The notes below the pieces were generated by a model. It saw nothing but the letters and a program-made list of their open reading frames with translations. It did not search any database and was not told the DNA's origin. From Aquitalea magnusonii (lineage in GTDB: Bacteria; Pseudomonadota; Gammaproteobacteria; Burkholderiales; Chromobacteriaceae), in assembly GCF_002217795.2 (NCBI RefSeq), contig NZ_AP018823.1, forward strand, positions 1,674,001 to 1,738,000: DNA of 64,000 bases, written 5' to 3'. Made by a program: the position numbers and the translations under genes. Below, piece by piece: positions 45,035 through 53,922 of the stretch. Within the stretch, counting starts at the first letter, position 1; the number at the start of each line of letters is the position of its first letter.

Positions 45035-45904
45035 TCAGTAGCAGGGGGCTTTAGAGTCCAAGCTTAATTTACCTGATTTCTCCGCAAATGATTCGGCATA
45101 GGCTGCCGGCGTCAAACCACCCAGTGCTTTCTTCGGCCTTTCATTGTTGTATTCCCTTCGCCAGGCTTCGATGACAACCTGGGCCTGGCGCAGGCTGGTG
45201 AACCAGTGTTCGTTCAGGCACTCATCCCGGAAACGCCCATTAAAGGATTCGATGTAAGCGTTCTGATTGGGCTTGCCCGGCTCGATGAGAAAGAGCTGAA
45301 CCCCATGAGCGTGGGCCCAGCTCAACATCACTCGGCTGCAGAATTCCTTGCCGTTATCGGTCCTGATGGCTTTGGGCAAGCCACGTGTCTTCGCCAACTG
45401 GTCAAGGACGCGGGTCAGATGCAGGCCTCCCATCGCACGTTCCGGAACAATGGCGACTGCCTCATGCGTGGCATCATCGACCACCGTCAGATTCTTGATG
45501 ACACGCCCCTCCGCCGTCCGGTCGAACACAAAGTCCATCGACCAAACCTGATTGGCCGCCAAAGGGCGAGCCAGTGGATGACGGTCGGCCACGGGAATTT
45601 TCTTGCGCTTACGCCGGCGAATTTGCAGACCTGCCTCAGCATAAAGCCGGTCCACCCGCTTGTGATTGACCACCATGCCGCTCTGCCGCAGCTTCAAATA
45701 GATCATGCCAGCACCGTAGCGACGGTGCCGTTGCGCGAGCGCGATGATCTGCGCTTTCAAGGCGACATTACGGTCGGTGGCGGGTTGGTAGCGGAATGAA
45801 CTGGGGCTCATGTCGGCTAGACGGAGCGATCGACGCTCGCTGAGCCCTTTGCCCACCAGATGGCGCACCAACTCCCGCCGTGACGGTGCGCTCACCACTT
45901 TTTT
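45035..45904 (-). CDS. IS407-group transposase OrfB, copy 2
   Basis: The DDE part made through -1 slippage on A6G (T6 at 45899-45904 on the + strand). Motifs [19 protein letters not shown] and NAYIESFNG are intact. It carries Arg where copy 1 has His right after ESFNG; Arg is the more usual residue in this family, so copy 2 is probably the ancestral state. Otherwise the same as copy 1. Confidence 0.85.
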   Translation of the reverse strand, partial: KKVVSAPSRRELVRHLVGKGLSERRSLRLADMSPSSFRYQPATDRNVALKAQIIALAQRHRRYGAGMIYLKLRQSGMVVNHKRVDRLYAEAGLQIRRRKRKKIPVADRHPLARPLAANQVWSMDFVFDRTAEGRVIKNLTVVDDATHEAVAIVPERAMGGLHLTRVLDQLAKTRGLPKAIRTDNGKEFCSRVMLSWAHAHGVQLFLIEPGKPNQNAYIESFNGRFRDECLNEHWFTSLRQAQVVIEAWRREYNNERPKKALGGLTPAAYAESFAEKSGKLSLDSKAPCY

Positions 45905-46161
45905 CGCAAGGCCTCTTTGGCAATCTCGTTCTCGAGCATGGTCTCGGCCAGGAGTTTCTTCAGGCGCGCATTCTCGGTTTCCAGCTCCTTGAGACGCTTG
46001 GCCTCGGAGACATTCATTCCGCCGAATTTGTTGCGCCAAAGGTAATAGCTGGCTTCTGAGAAGGCGTATTTGCGGCACAACTGTGCAACGGGCATGCCGG
46101 CTTCCGCTTCGCGCAGGAAGCCGATGATCTGTTCTTCGGTGAAACGTTTCTTCATGTCCAA
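45892..46161 (-). CDS. IS407-group transposase OrfA, copy 2
   Basis: 89 residues, identical to the OrfA of copy 1: helix-turn-helix and leucine zipper, ending KEALRKKW over the slippery A6G. Confidence 0.9.
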   Translation of the reverse strand: MDMKKRFTEEQIIGFLREAEAGMPVAQLCRKYAFSEASYYLWRNKFGGMNVSEAKRLKELETENARLKKLLAETMLENEIAKEALRKKW

Positions 46162-46221
46162 TCTCCATATGGGGTTGATTGGACTCTAAAGTCACGTGCT
46201 ACTCAATACTGGGGGACGTCG

Positions 46222-46815
46222 GACATGACTCACCCCCATGCGTGACGAGGTTGGTATGTCGAATTGAAATGGTATTAAAGCTAAGTAATAGAGCCAGATG
46301 AGTAGCGTGGAAATAGCATGGCATAAATAGCCATTGCTGGAGTGTGCTATTGATTTACTAGAGGAGTTTACTGCGGTGTTACTGGAAAAACTGAGGTAAT
46401 GCGGAAGGGAGGTGCGGCAGAAGATACGTCGATCAGATGTGTCTGACGCAGCGGGGCCTCCGTCGGAGTCGGATGAACCCGATGGTTTTGCACGCTTGGT
46501 AGAGCTACGACGGGTACTGCGCTGAGCACGGTGCGTACCAATACGCTTCACACTCAACGAAATGCGAGAACAGAGATTTACGGCCTGCTGGCGGTTTTTT
46601 ATAAAACTAACAATAGGTTCTAGAACTTTTTTTGCTTTTTGGATGTGATTCTGAACTTGATTGTAAATTTCCTTTGCTGCTTCCGATGCGGTAGGTCCGG
46701 AATCTGTTTCTATGGCTTGGACCGCTGGCCACCTACTCTCGATTGAGTCGGCGAATGTGTTGCAAAGATAGGTGATGTCCGGCATTAAAAGCCCGTTTGT
46801 CGCTGTGAGATCCAT
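46222..46815 (-). pseudogene. Hypothetical gene truncated at its 3' end by IS copy 2
   Basis: From the ATG at 46815 (AGGAG five bases upstream) the frame encodes a helical N-terminal part (MDLTATNGLLMPDITYLCNT, EAAKEIYNQVQNHIQKAKKV), an Arg/Ser-rich middle (QRSTRRSSTKRAKPSGSS) and a hydrophobic segment, and then runs into the IS at 46221. The last 70 residues look less protein-like, so a frameshift before the IS is possible. Function unknown; it belongs to the tRNA-proximal end of the island. Confidence 0.4.
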
Positions 46816-47020
46816 GCTCACTCCTGTTTGGATAAAGTAAAAATCGCCAGCTAAGCTGGTTTTTTACAATACTCTGCACTTTGTTGGTTTGAAAGTCACA
46901 CAACCCATTTTTTTTGCTTTTGCCACAGTGTTTTTCCTAATTTATTATCTATGTTATTGTTTTTTAATTGAAATTTATATTCTTCCATTATGAGCTACCA
47001 TGTAGCTGAGTGTTGCGAAG
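46816..47020. other. AT-rich gap beside the integrase remnant
   Basis: No gene is supported. Long A and T runs occur between 46860 and 46990, and the promoter of the truncated gene to the left probably lies here. Confidence 0.4.
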
Positions 47021-47659
47021 TCATCTTCCTGTGATGAATGAGGCCCATGCGTCCATCATGGGGCGTCGCTGCTCAAGCAGGTCAGTACGGTGGTAGGCGG
47101 CTTCGACCTTGTTTTCCACTGTATGGGCTAATGCGCGTTCTGCTAGGTCCCGCGCAAAGCCATTCTCACTGCACCAGTCACGGAAGCTTGAGCGGAATTC
47201 GTGTGCCGTCGCAACCCGCCCCTCAACATCGCTGGGAGCGCGTACGCGCCGCAGGTATGCCGTGAGAACCATGTCTGACAAGACAACTGAATCTAGAGGC
47301 GAGGGGAAGACCAGTTCTTGATGTAGTCCTATCTGGTGACGAAGAATTTCAATGGCGACATCACTCAATGGAACGCGGTGCTGAACTTTTGCTTTCATGC
47401 GATCTGGAGGAATGACCCAGACCTTAGCTTTCAGGTCGACTTCACTCCAGGTCATCCCGCGCACTTCACCCGAGCGTGCTGCGGTCAGAATCAGGAACAG
47501 AAGGGTAGAGCGTGTGATGTCATAGGTTTTTCGTGCCTTGAAATGATCGACATAAAACTGGGGAAGATCTTGCCATGGCATGGCGGGCTGGCGCTGAGTG
47601 CGAATAGCCTTACTTTGTTGATGGGGTAAATCACCGAAAATGTGCGTCAGCATCAACAA
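47021..47659 (-). pseudogene. Tyrosine recombinase (integrase), N-terminal part missing
   Basis: 212 residues corresponding to the C-terminal catalytic half of a P4-type integrase. The active-site set is visible: the first Arg in ILTAARSGEVRGMTW, the HEFRSSFRDW box (HxxR), the ALAHTVENKVEAAYHRT segment with its His, and the following Tyr. A full enzyme is about 400 residues, and the sequence upstream to the tRNA contains stops, so the arm-binding and core-binding parts are lost. Located 212 bases from tRNA-Ser, it marks the integration end of the island. It is unlikely to work now. Confidence 0.75.
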
Positions 47660-47829
47660 AATTTGGCGGTCGTTCTTGATGACTACATGCTGAAGTGCCT
47701 AAGGCACCAGCGCATGTTGCTAAACCACAACTTTTCAGACGCAACTCAAAATCAACTTGACGTCCAATGGTGTGTAAGAACATTGATGGTAAATGGCATA
47801 CTTAATGGCATACTGAGTATTTTTAAATG

Positions 47830-47855
47830 AAAAAAAAGCCCTGAAAAATCAGGGC
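47830..47855 (-). terminator. Terminator of tRNA-Ser
   Basis: On the minus strand GCCCTGA/TCAGGGC form a 7-bp stem with a four-base loop followed by eight T. It lies 16 bases after the tRNA 3' end, so either the original tRNA terminator survived integration or the island brought an equivalent one. Confidence 0.85.
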
Positions 47856-47870
47856 CTTAATGGCAATTAA

Positions 47871-47958
47871 TGGCGGAGGCTGTGGGATTCGAACCCACGG
47901 ACGGTTTCCCGTCGGCAGTTTTCAAGACTGCTGGTTTAAACCACTCACCCAAACCTCC
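47871..47958 (-). tRNA. serT: tRNA-Ser (anticodon UGA)
   Basis: 88 nt including an encoded CCA end. Acceptor GGAGGTT pairs with AGCCTCC; the anticodon loop reads CTTGAAA, giving anticodon TGA; the long variable arm (CCGACGGGAAACCGTCC) is that of a class II serine tRNA; the T-loop is GGTTCGAATCC. Serine tRNA genes are common integration sites for islands, and the integrase remnant next to it agrees. The symbol is by analogy with E. coli. Confidence 0.95.
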
Positions 47959-48032
47959 GCAGTATCCAGGCCAGCGGTGCTTGGCACCATTGGCGAAGAG
48001 GACGCAATCATAACCGCCCCAGGCCGTTTTGG

Positions 48033-49703
48033 CTAGGGGGTGGCGCGGTTCATTTCCAGCATTTCTGCGGCATGCTGGCGGGTGGTCTGGGTGAGCTCGG
48101 CACCGCCCAGCATGCGGGCGATTTCCAGCACGCGCTGCTCGGCATCCAGCGGGGTGATGCGGCTGACCACGCGTTTCTTTTCTTCGCGCTTGCTGACTTG
48201 CCAGTGCTGCTCACCGCAGGAGGCCACCTGGGGCAGGTGGGTGATGCACAGTACCTGATAACGCTGGCCCAGTTGCTTCAGCATATGGCCGATGACTTCG
48301 GCCACGCGTCCGCCTATCCCTACATCCACTTCGTCGAAAATCAGCGTCGGTACGCTGGCCACCTGGCTGATCACCACTTGCATGGCCAGGCTGATGCGTG
48401 ACAGTTCGCCGCCGGAGGCCACCTTGGCCAGCGGACGCAGGCTGGTGCCGGCATTGGCTGCCACCAGGTATTCGATGGATTCCAGGCCATGGGCGCCGGG
48501 TTCGGCCAGGGCCGCCAGTTCGATGGCGAAGCGGGCGCTGCTCATGGCCAGCTGCTGCATTTCCTTGCTGATGCGGGCGGACAGTTCGCTGGCGGCCTGA
48601 CGACGCTTGCCGGACAGGGCTTCGGCCAGGGTGCGGTAGCGCGACAGGCTGGCGGTTTCGGCCAATGCCAGGGCTTCGCTGTCGGTGGAGGCTTCCAGCG
48701 CGGCCAACTGGGCTTGCCAGTCGGCCAGCTTGAGCGGCAGTTCCTGCGGCTGCACGCGGTATTTGCGCGCCATGCTCATCAGGCTGTCGATGCGGCTTTC
48801 CACCTGTTGCAGCTGGCCGGGGTCTTCGTCGATGTCGCTGGCGTAGTCGCGCAGGCTGTAGACGACTTCGCGCAGTTCGGCATCCACCGAATCCAGCAGC
48901 GACAGGGTGTCGGCCAGCCGTGGGTCGAGGTTGGCCAGCTTGCTCAGGCGGCTTTGTACCTGGGTGAGCACGGACAGGCAGTTGCCCTCCATCTCGGACA
49001 GGGTATCCACCGCGTACTGCGCGCTTTGTACCAGCTCGGCGGCATTGGCCAGGCGGGAATGGCTTTGGTTGAGGCCCGCCCATTCATCCTGCTGCAGGCC
49101 CAGCTCGCTCAGTTCGTTGATCTGCCAGGTGAGCCGTTCGCGTTCCACTTCGGATTCGCGTGACAGCTTGTCGGCATCGCTGCGCGCTTTGCGGGCGGCT
49201 TGCCATTCCTGCCAGGCCTGATGCACTTCGCGGGCCAGTGAACTGCAGCCTGCGTAGGCATCCAGCAGTTCGCGCTGGGCTTCGGCTTTCACCAATGATT
49301 GGTGGGCGTGCTGGCCGTGGATGTCGACCAGAAACTCACCCAGTTGTTTGAGCTGGGCCAGGGTGGCCGGTTGACCGTTGATGAAGCTGCGCGAGCGGCC
49401 GGATTTGTCCAGTACACGGCGGATCAGCACGATGTCGTCATCGCCGGACAGGGCGTTTTCCTGCAGCCAGGCTTTGATTTCCGGGCGCTGGCGGCTGTCG
49501 AATTCGGCGCTGATTTCGGCGCGTTCGGCTCCCTCGCGCACCAGCGAGCCTTCGGCGCGGTCGCCCAGCAAGAGGCCGAGGGCATCCAGCAGGATGGATT
49601 TGCCAGCCCCGGTTTCACCGGTCAGTACGGTAAAACCGGGCGAGAAGTCCAGCGCAATGCTGTCAACGATGACGAAGTCTTTGACCAGAAGGGATAGCAG
49701 CAT
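48033..49703 (-). CDS. recN: DNA repair protein RecN
   Basis: 556 residues, full length. SMC-like ATPase: Walker A GETGAGKS at residues 29-36, long coiled coils in the middle (about 150-370), the ABC signature region KVASGGELSRISLAMQVV, and Walker B in PTLIFDEVDVGIGG. RecN gathers and tethers double-strand break ends for RecA-dependent repair and is usually SOS-induced. It is followed on the same strand, upstream in coordinates, by nadK with a 12-base gap, the common nadK-recN order. A LexA box could not be confirmed by eye. Confidence 0.95.
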   Translation of the reverse strand: MLLSLLVKDFVIVDSIALDFSPGFTVLTGETGAGKSILLDALGLLLGDRAEGSLVREGAERAEISAEFDSRQRPEIKAWLQENALSGDDDIVLIRRVLDKSGRSRSFINGQPATLAQLKQLGEFLVDIHGQHAHQSLVKAEAQRELLDAYAGCSSLAREVHQAWQEWQAARKARSDADKLSRESEVERERLTWQINELSELGLQQDEWAGLNQSHSRLANAAELVQSAQYAVDTLSEMEGNCLSVLTQVQSRLSKLANLDPRLADTLSLLDSVDAELREVVYSLRDYASDIDEDPGQLQQVESRIDSLMSMARKYRVQPQELPLKLADWQAQLAALEASTDSEALALAETASLSRYRTLAEALSGKRRQAASELSARISKEMQQLAMSSARFAIELAALAEPGAHGLESIEYLVAANAGTSLRPLAKVASGGELSRISLAMQVVISQVASVPTLIFDEVDVGIGGRVAEVIGHMLKQLGQRYQVLCITHLPQVASCGEQHWQVSKREEKKRVVSRITPLDAEQRVLEIARMLGGAELTQTTRQHAAEMLEMNRATP

Positions 49704-49715
49704 GGTATGTGCGTG

Positions 49716-50591
49716 TCAGAGCAGGCGCTCGCCCCAGTGAAGCTTGTGGCGCAGCATGTCGTAGTAGTTGTAACCCACCGGGTGCAGGATGCGCAGCGGG
49801 TTGCGGTAGCGGCGAATCAGCACGCGGTCCATTTCCATCAGGTCGCAGTGCGACTGGCCGTCAAAATGCACGCGCGCGTCCAGGCCGCGGGTCAGCATGA
49901 ATTCCACTTCGCAGGAGTCGTTCACCGCAATGGGGCGGTTATTGAGCGACTGCGGGCAGATGGGCACCAGCGCAATCGCCTGCAGCGTGGGGTGCAGGAT
50001 GGGGCCGCCAGCGGCCAGCGAGTAGGCGGTGGAACCGGTGGGGGTGGAGACAATCAGGCCGTCCGAGCGCTGGCTGTAGACAAACTGGTTGTCGATGAAG
50101 ACTTCGAATTCGATCATCGAACCCACGGCGCCGCGGCTGAATACGATGTCGTTGAAGGCCAGCGCATTGGCGACTTCGGCGTCTTCGCGAATTACCGATG
50201 CTTGCAGCAGGATGCGGTTTTCCGGCACGAAATTGCCGCCCAGGATGGCATCGATGGCCTCCAGCATTTCATGACGCGGAATGTCGGTCATGAAGCCCAA
50301 CCGGCCCTGGTTGATGCCGACCAGTGGTACCCGGTAAGGGGCCAATTGGCGGGCAATGGACAGCATGGTGCCATCCCCGCCCAGCACGATCACCAGGTCA
50401 GCCAGCTTGCCCATGTCGCTGCGTTCGATCAGTTGATGCGGGCCTGCCTCGGTCTGGGTGGCGCTTTCCTTGTCCACGAATACGGTGACGCCGGCAGCGG
50501 CCAGATGGTCGGCCAGGGTGCGCAGCGATTCCACCACTTGCGGTTTGCTGTGTCTTGCCACCAGGCAGACATGTTTGAACAGTCTTTCCAT
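49716..50591 (-). CDS. nadK: NAD kinase
   Basis: 291 residues. It phosphorylates NAD+ to NADP+ in the cytoplasm. The conserved GGDGT motif is seen in LVIVLGGDGTMLSIARQL (about residues 65-82), with the second NAD-binding block VGINQGRLGFMTDIP, and the catalytic-region segment DGLIVSTPTGSTAYSLAAGG (about 178-197). Length and motifs are normal. It lies upstream of recN in the same operon. Confidence 0.95.
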   Translation of the reverse strand: MERLFKHVCLVARHSKPQVVESLRTLADHLAAAGVTVFVDKESATQTEAGPHQLIERSDMGKLADLVIVLGGDGTMLSIARQLAPYRVPLVGINQGRLGFMTDIPRHEMLEAIDAILGGNFVPENRILLQASVIREDAEVANALAFNDIVFSRGAVGSMIEFEVFIDNQFVYSQRSDGLIVSTPTGSTAYSLAAGGPILHPTLQAIALVPICPQSLNNRPIAVNDSCEVEFMLTRGLDARVHFDGQSHCDLMEMDRVLIRRYRNPLRILHPVGYNYYDMLRHKLHWGERLL

Positions 50592-50601
50592 GTGGGCGAT
50601 T

Positions 50602-51270
50602 CTACTGCCTTGGGGCGGTTTCGTTCAAAAAAGACTCTTCGCTGCGTTTTTTGCCGGTGGCTTCCAGTGCTTTCAGATAGAAGCGGATCAGGTCGGCCAG
50701 TGAGTCTACGCCCAGCTTGCTGAACAGGTTGGCGCGGTGTACTTCGATGGTGCGCGGCGATAGGTCGAGCTGGCGGGCGATTTCCTTGCTGGACAGGCCG
50801 TCGGCCACCAGCTCCAGTACCTCGCGTTCACGACCGCTGATGCGGTCTAGCTGGTTCATCACTTCCTGGGTTTCTTCATCCTGCTGCAACTGGTCGATGC
50901 TCATGCGAATGCCTTTGCGCAGGCTGTCGATCAGGCGGTTCTGGTCGATCGGCTTGGTGAGGAAGTCGATGGCACCGGACTGGAAGGCACGGCGGCACTG
51001 CTCGATATCGCCGTGGCCGGTGATGAAGACAATGGGAATGCTCAGGCCGCGTTCCACCAGCTTTTCCTGCAAGGCCAGGCCGGTAATTTGCGGCATGCGG
51101 ATATCCAGCACCAGGCAACCGACTTCGCCTTCGGTATAGCCTTCAAGGAATTCCATCGCGCTGGCGAAGGTGACGGTGCGCATGCCCTGCGCCATGATCA
51201 GTAGGGCCAGTGAGTCGCGTACGGCCGGGTCGTCATCCACGATGAAAACAGTGGGCATCATGTACTTCAT
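50602..51270 (-). CDS. FixJ/NarL-type response regulator
   Basis: 222 residues from the ATG at 51270 with AGGAGA nine bases upstream. Receiver domain residues 5-125 with acidic pocket VDDDP, phospho-acceptor Asp56 in VLDIRMPQ, the Thr in VFITGHGD and Lys in FLTKPIDQ. A linker leads to a LuxR-type helix-turn-helix (about 140-205, SGREREVLELVADGLSSKEI, ARQLDLSPRTIEVHRANLF). This is the FixJ subgroup, which usually works with a PAS-containing histidine kinase. No kinase gene is in reach here, so its partner is elsewhere. The stop lies 10 bases before the nadK start, so co-transcription with nadK-recN is possible. Confidence 0.9.
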   Translation of the reverse strand: MKYMMPTVFIVDDDPAVRDSLALLIMAQGMRTVTFASAMEFLEGYTEGEVGCLVLDIRMPQITGLALQEKLVERGLSIPIVFITGHGDIEQCRRAFQSGAIDFLTKPIDQNRLIDSLRKGIRMSIDQLQQDEETQEVMNQLDRISGREREVLELVADGLSSKEIARQLDLSPRTIEVHRANLFSKLGVDSLADLIRFYLKALEATGKKRSEESFLNETAPRQ

Positions 51271-51653
51271 GAACGGTATTCTCCTGCAACAGCCGGTGCT
51301 GTCTGTGTGCCAAGGGCAGGAAGGTCATTGTGGCGTGTCAGCCAGCCTGGCTGGTGGTTGACGCGGTTTTCCTGCGCTTGGTCTGGTGGCTGATAGTCAA
51401 GCTGTCTGGTGTGGTCTGCCTGCCCGGCCATCATGATACCTGTCTGGTGATGGTCTGGCCTTGGCTTGCGCATGCTGGGCAGCCAGTTCCTGGTTGGTGT
51501 TGCCATGCCGCCTAGGTGGCCTCGCAGGTGGGATGTTATCAGCATGAAAGCAGTCTGGCATGCCGGATTGTCATCCAGTCATGCCATGGTGCTTGCATTT
51601 ATGCTGTCTGCGGCCCGGCTGTCTGCACCATGTTTGCGCTGGCAGCCGCCACA
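51271..51653. other. Gap between the response regulator and msrA
   Basis: No convincing gene. The sequence is rich in CTGGT and CCAGC words (for example CTGGCTGGTGG near 51346 and CTGGTCTGGTGG near 51378) and short imperfect palindromes around 51590-51650. Promoter for the response regulator probably lies at its left end. Confidence 0.4.
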
Positions 51654-52187
51654 TCAGCCCTGCTTGAGCCACGTGGCAAATGCACGCCGCAGTTTGTACT
51701 GCTTGGGCTGAATGACGGCCTGGCAGTAGGGCTCTGCGCCGTGCAGGGCATAGTAGTGCTGGTGGTAGTCTTCCGCTGGATAAAAATGGCTGGCTGCTTC
51801 CAGCGTGGTCACGATGGGTGCCGGGAAAACCTGTTGCTGCTCCAGCTCGGCAATGACGGCCAGCGCGGTGTCATGTTGCGTGGCGTCCAGATAGAAGATG
51901 GCGGAGCGGTACTGTGTGCCGACATCATGGCCCTGACGGTTGGGTGTGGTGGGGTCGTGGGTGGCAAAGAAAACCTGCAGCAACTGGCGGAAGCTGATGA
52001 TGTCCGGATCAAAGTCGATGGCAACTGCCTCGGCATGGCCGGTCTGACCGGAGCAGACGCTGCGGTAGTCAGGATGTGGGGTGTGGCCGCCGATATAGCC
52101 GGACACCACGGTTTCAACACCCCGCAGTGCCTGGAAAATACTTTCGGTACACCAAAAACAACCGCCGGCAAGAATGGCTTTATGCAT
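51654..52187 (-). CDS. msrA: Peptide methionine sulfoxide reductase MsrA
   Basis: 177 residues. It reduces methionine-S-sulfoxide in proteins. The active site GGCFWC is at residues 8-13 with nucleophile Cys10; the conserved [20 protein letters not shown] and [10 protein letters not shown] blocks follow, then YRSAIFY and EDYHQHY near the end. The length is that of the standard one-domain enzyme. The 5' end overlaps the histone-deacetylase-like gene by eight bases, so they are one transcription unit. Confidence 0.95.
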   Translation of the reverse strand: MHKAILAGGCFWCTESIFQALRGVETVVSGYIGGHTPHPDYRSVCSGQTGHAEAVAIDFDPDIISFRQLLQVFFATHDPTTPNRQGHDVGTQYRSAIFYLDATQHDTALAVIAELEQQQVFPAPIVTTLEAASHFYPAEDYHQHYYALHGAEPYCQAVIQPKQYKLRRAFATWLKQG

Positions 52188-53121
52188 TGTGCTCTCTCCG
52201 AATGGGGTAGGTGTCTGGCATGGCTGGCATCATGCCATACAGCTGCCATGCGGCGTGGACGGTATTGGTCTGAATGTTGACGGTGTCTATGATATTGCTG
52301 GCATAGCCGCCGGCCATGGTGATGACCAGCGCGGCACCGCTGTCTCGAACCTGCTGCATGACCAGTTGATCGCGTTGCAACAGGCCGGGTTTGCTCAGTG
52401 CCAGCTTGCCCAGGCGGTCGCCTTGCCATGGGTCGGCTCCTGCCAGATAAAACACGATATCCGGCTGCTGCTGTGTCAGCAGGGCGGGCAGATGCTGTTG
52501 CAGCAGGGCAAGATAGGTTTCGTCACCGGTGTGGTCGGGCAGGTCGATGTCCAGTGAGCTGCTTTCCTTGCGGAAAGGGAAGTTCTTGGCACCATGCATG
52601 GAAAAGGTAAATACGCGGGGCTCGTCACGAAAGATGGCCGCGGTGCCGTTGCCTTGATGCACATCCAGATCAAGCACCAGGATGCGCCGTGCCAACGCTT
52701 CTTGCAGCAACAGGCGTGCGGCTACTGCCACGTCATTGAACACGCAAAAGCCGCTGCCCTTGTCGCGATAGGCGTGATGCGTGCCGCCTGCCAGGTTGAC
52801 GCCACAGCCATCCAACAAGGCACTGCGCGCCGCGGCAATGGTGGCACCAACCGAGCGGCGTGAGCGTTCTACCAACTGGGGCGACCATGGCAGGCCGATT
52901 TCGCGCCAGGCACCTGCCGGCAGGCTGCCATCCAGCACCTGTGCAACATAGTCGGCAGCATGCGCCTGCTGTAGCTCCCATGGGCTGGCCGCCGGGGCCT
53001 CTTCCATGGCATGAGGGGCGAATGCTGCAACGGCATCGGCCAGCAGACGGTATTTTTCCGCCGGGAAGCGGTGTCCATCCGGCAGCGGTAGCGGGAACTG
53101 GTCGGTACGGTAGATGCGCAT
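52180..53121 (-). CDS. Histone deacetylase-family (acetylpolyamine amidohydrolase/HDAC-like) hydrolase
   Basis: 313 residues from the ATG at 53121 ([20 protein letters not shown]); longer frames upstream overlap the DUF1653 gene. Class II-type HDAC fold: [20 protein letters not shown] has the catalytic His pair, followed by [17 protein letters not shown] with the zinc-binding Asp and His, and later [12 protein letters not shown] with the third zinc-binding Asp. Bacterial members deacetylate acetylated small amines or proteins; the substrate here is unknown. It is co-transcribed with msrA. Confidence 0.9.
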   Translation of the reverse strand: MRIYRTDQFPLPLPDGHRFPAEKYRLLADAVAAFAPHAMEEAPAASPWELQQAHAADYVAQVLDGSLPAGAWREIGLPWSPQLVERSRRSVGATIAAARSALLDGCGVNLAGGTHHAYRDKGSGFCVFNDVAVAARLLLQEALARRILVLDLDVHQGNGTAAIFRDEPRVFTFSMHGAKNFPFRKESSSLDIDLPDHTGDETYLALLQQHLPALLTQQQPDIVFYLAGADPWQGDRLGKLALSKPGLLQRDQLVMQQVRDSGAALVITMAGGYASNIIDTVNIQTNTVHAAWQLYGMMPAMPDTYPIRREHNA

Positions 53122-53132
53122 GTGCCGCCAGA

Positions 53133-53348
53133 CTAGAACAGCTTGACCGGGGAGAAGCGTGGTTGGCTTTCCCCCTGGTGAATGACGGTTTCCAGGAACA
53201 TGCCGGCAGGGCGTGTCCAAAGCTGGTAGTCACCATATAGCGCGCGATAGGCCACCATGGGTTCATGTGTTTCCGAGTGCAGGCCCAGTCCCAGCACTTC
53301 GTATAAGTTTCCCCGGTAATGCCGGTAGATGCCGCGTGGAATGTCCAT
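53133..53348 (-). CDS. DUF1653 protein
   Basis: 71 residues, the usual length. It has the complete DUF1653 pattern: GIYRHYRGNLYEVLGLGLHS, ETHEPMVAYRALYGDYQLW and RPAGMFLETV. These are small beta-rich cytoplasmic proteins of unknown function. The gene ends 11 bases before the HDAC-like gene on the same strand and so probably heads the DUF1653-HDAC-msrA operon. Confidence 0.9.
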   Translation of the reverse strand: MDIPRGIYRHYRGNLYEVLGLGLHSETHEPMVAYRALYGDYQLWTRPAGMFLETVIHQGESQPRFSPVKLF

Positions 53349-53406
53349 GGTTGTGGTCCTTGCTGTTCAAAAACGGTCGCCAGCATGGCGTGAAGGCAGT
53401 GTCTGG

Positions 53407-53862
53407 TCAAGCGCCCTTGCCATCCCAGTAATACACCCTGAATTCGCTGTCCAGCACAAAGCCATTGCGTTCGTACAGTCGCTGTGCGCGGGTATTGTCG
53501 TGGGCGGTTTGCAGCATGATGTCGCCGCCGCCCCGGCTGATAACATGGGCCTGGCAGGTTTGCAGCAGTTGTCTGCTGACGCCGCTGCCGCGGTAGTCCG
53601 GTGCAACATACAGATCATGCAGCAGCCAGTTGGGCTTGAGCGTCAATGAATTGAAGCCCGGATACATCAGCGCAAAGCCGACGGTCACGCCGGCGTCCTC
53701 CGCCAGCCACAGGCAGGCCTCGTGCTGGCGTAGGCGCGCTTCGAGAAAATGCAGGCAGTCCGCATCGCTTTGCTGCACATGATAAAAGGCCAGGTAAGCC
53801 TGAAACAGCGGCAGGCAGCGTTCAAGCTGTTGTGGGGTGACAAGGCTGATCTTCAAGGTCAT
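53407..53862 (-). CDS. GNAT-family N-acetyltransferase
   Basis: 151 residues. Acetyl-CoA binding fold: strand beta4 LHDLYVAPDYRGSGVSRQLL (about residues 83-102) contains the R-G-x-G-x pyrophosphate loop in a slightly altered form (YRGSGVS), followed by helix QTCQAHVISRGGGDIML and a C-terminal ARAQRLYERNGFVLDSEFRV-like block. Substrate unknown. It diverges from dusC over 60 bases. Confidence 0.9.
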   Translation of the reverse strand: MTLKISLVTPQQLERCLPLFQAYLAFYHVQQSDADCLHFLEARLRQHEACLWLAEDAGVTVGFALMYPGFNSLTLKPNWLLHDLYVAPDYRGSGVSRQLLQTCQAHVISRGGGDIMLQTAHDNTRAQRLYERNGFVLDSEFRVYYWDGKGA

Positions 53863-53922
53863 GCATTCGCTCCCAGGCAGTGATTCCGTTACAATAGCGC
53901 CCTTTTTTCAGCAGGTTAAGTC

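Larger units (their letters stand above)
45019..46221 (-). mobile_element. IS3-family (IS407-group) insertion sequence, copy 2
   Basis: About 1203 bp, same orientation as copy 1 and nearly identical. Outer ends are CGACGTCCCCC and GGGGGACGTCG; the right end has two fewer bases in its G/C run than copy 1. Flanks (GTA on the left, GAC on the right) show no target duplication, and the genes at both sides are truncated. Together with copy 1 it brackets about 24 kb holding the ICE-like block and the toxin locus. Confidence 0.85.

Noticed and set aside
20572-46221. A classical composite transposon formed by the two IS copies
   Set aside because: No target duplication flanks the outer ends, and the genes outside both outer ends are broken, so movement as one unit is not supported.
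48211-49163. Long frames on both strands inside recN
   Set aside because: recN is unmistakable by motifs; the others are shadows from high GC at third positions.
51267-51545. 92-residue minus-strand frame before the response regulator
   Set aside because: Low-complexity, no family resemblance and no start signal; it overlaps the likely promoter of the regulator.
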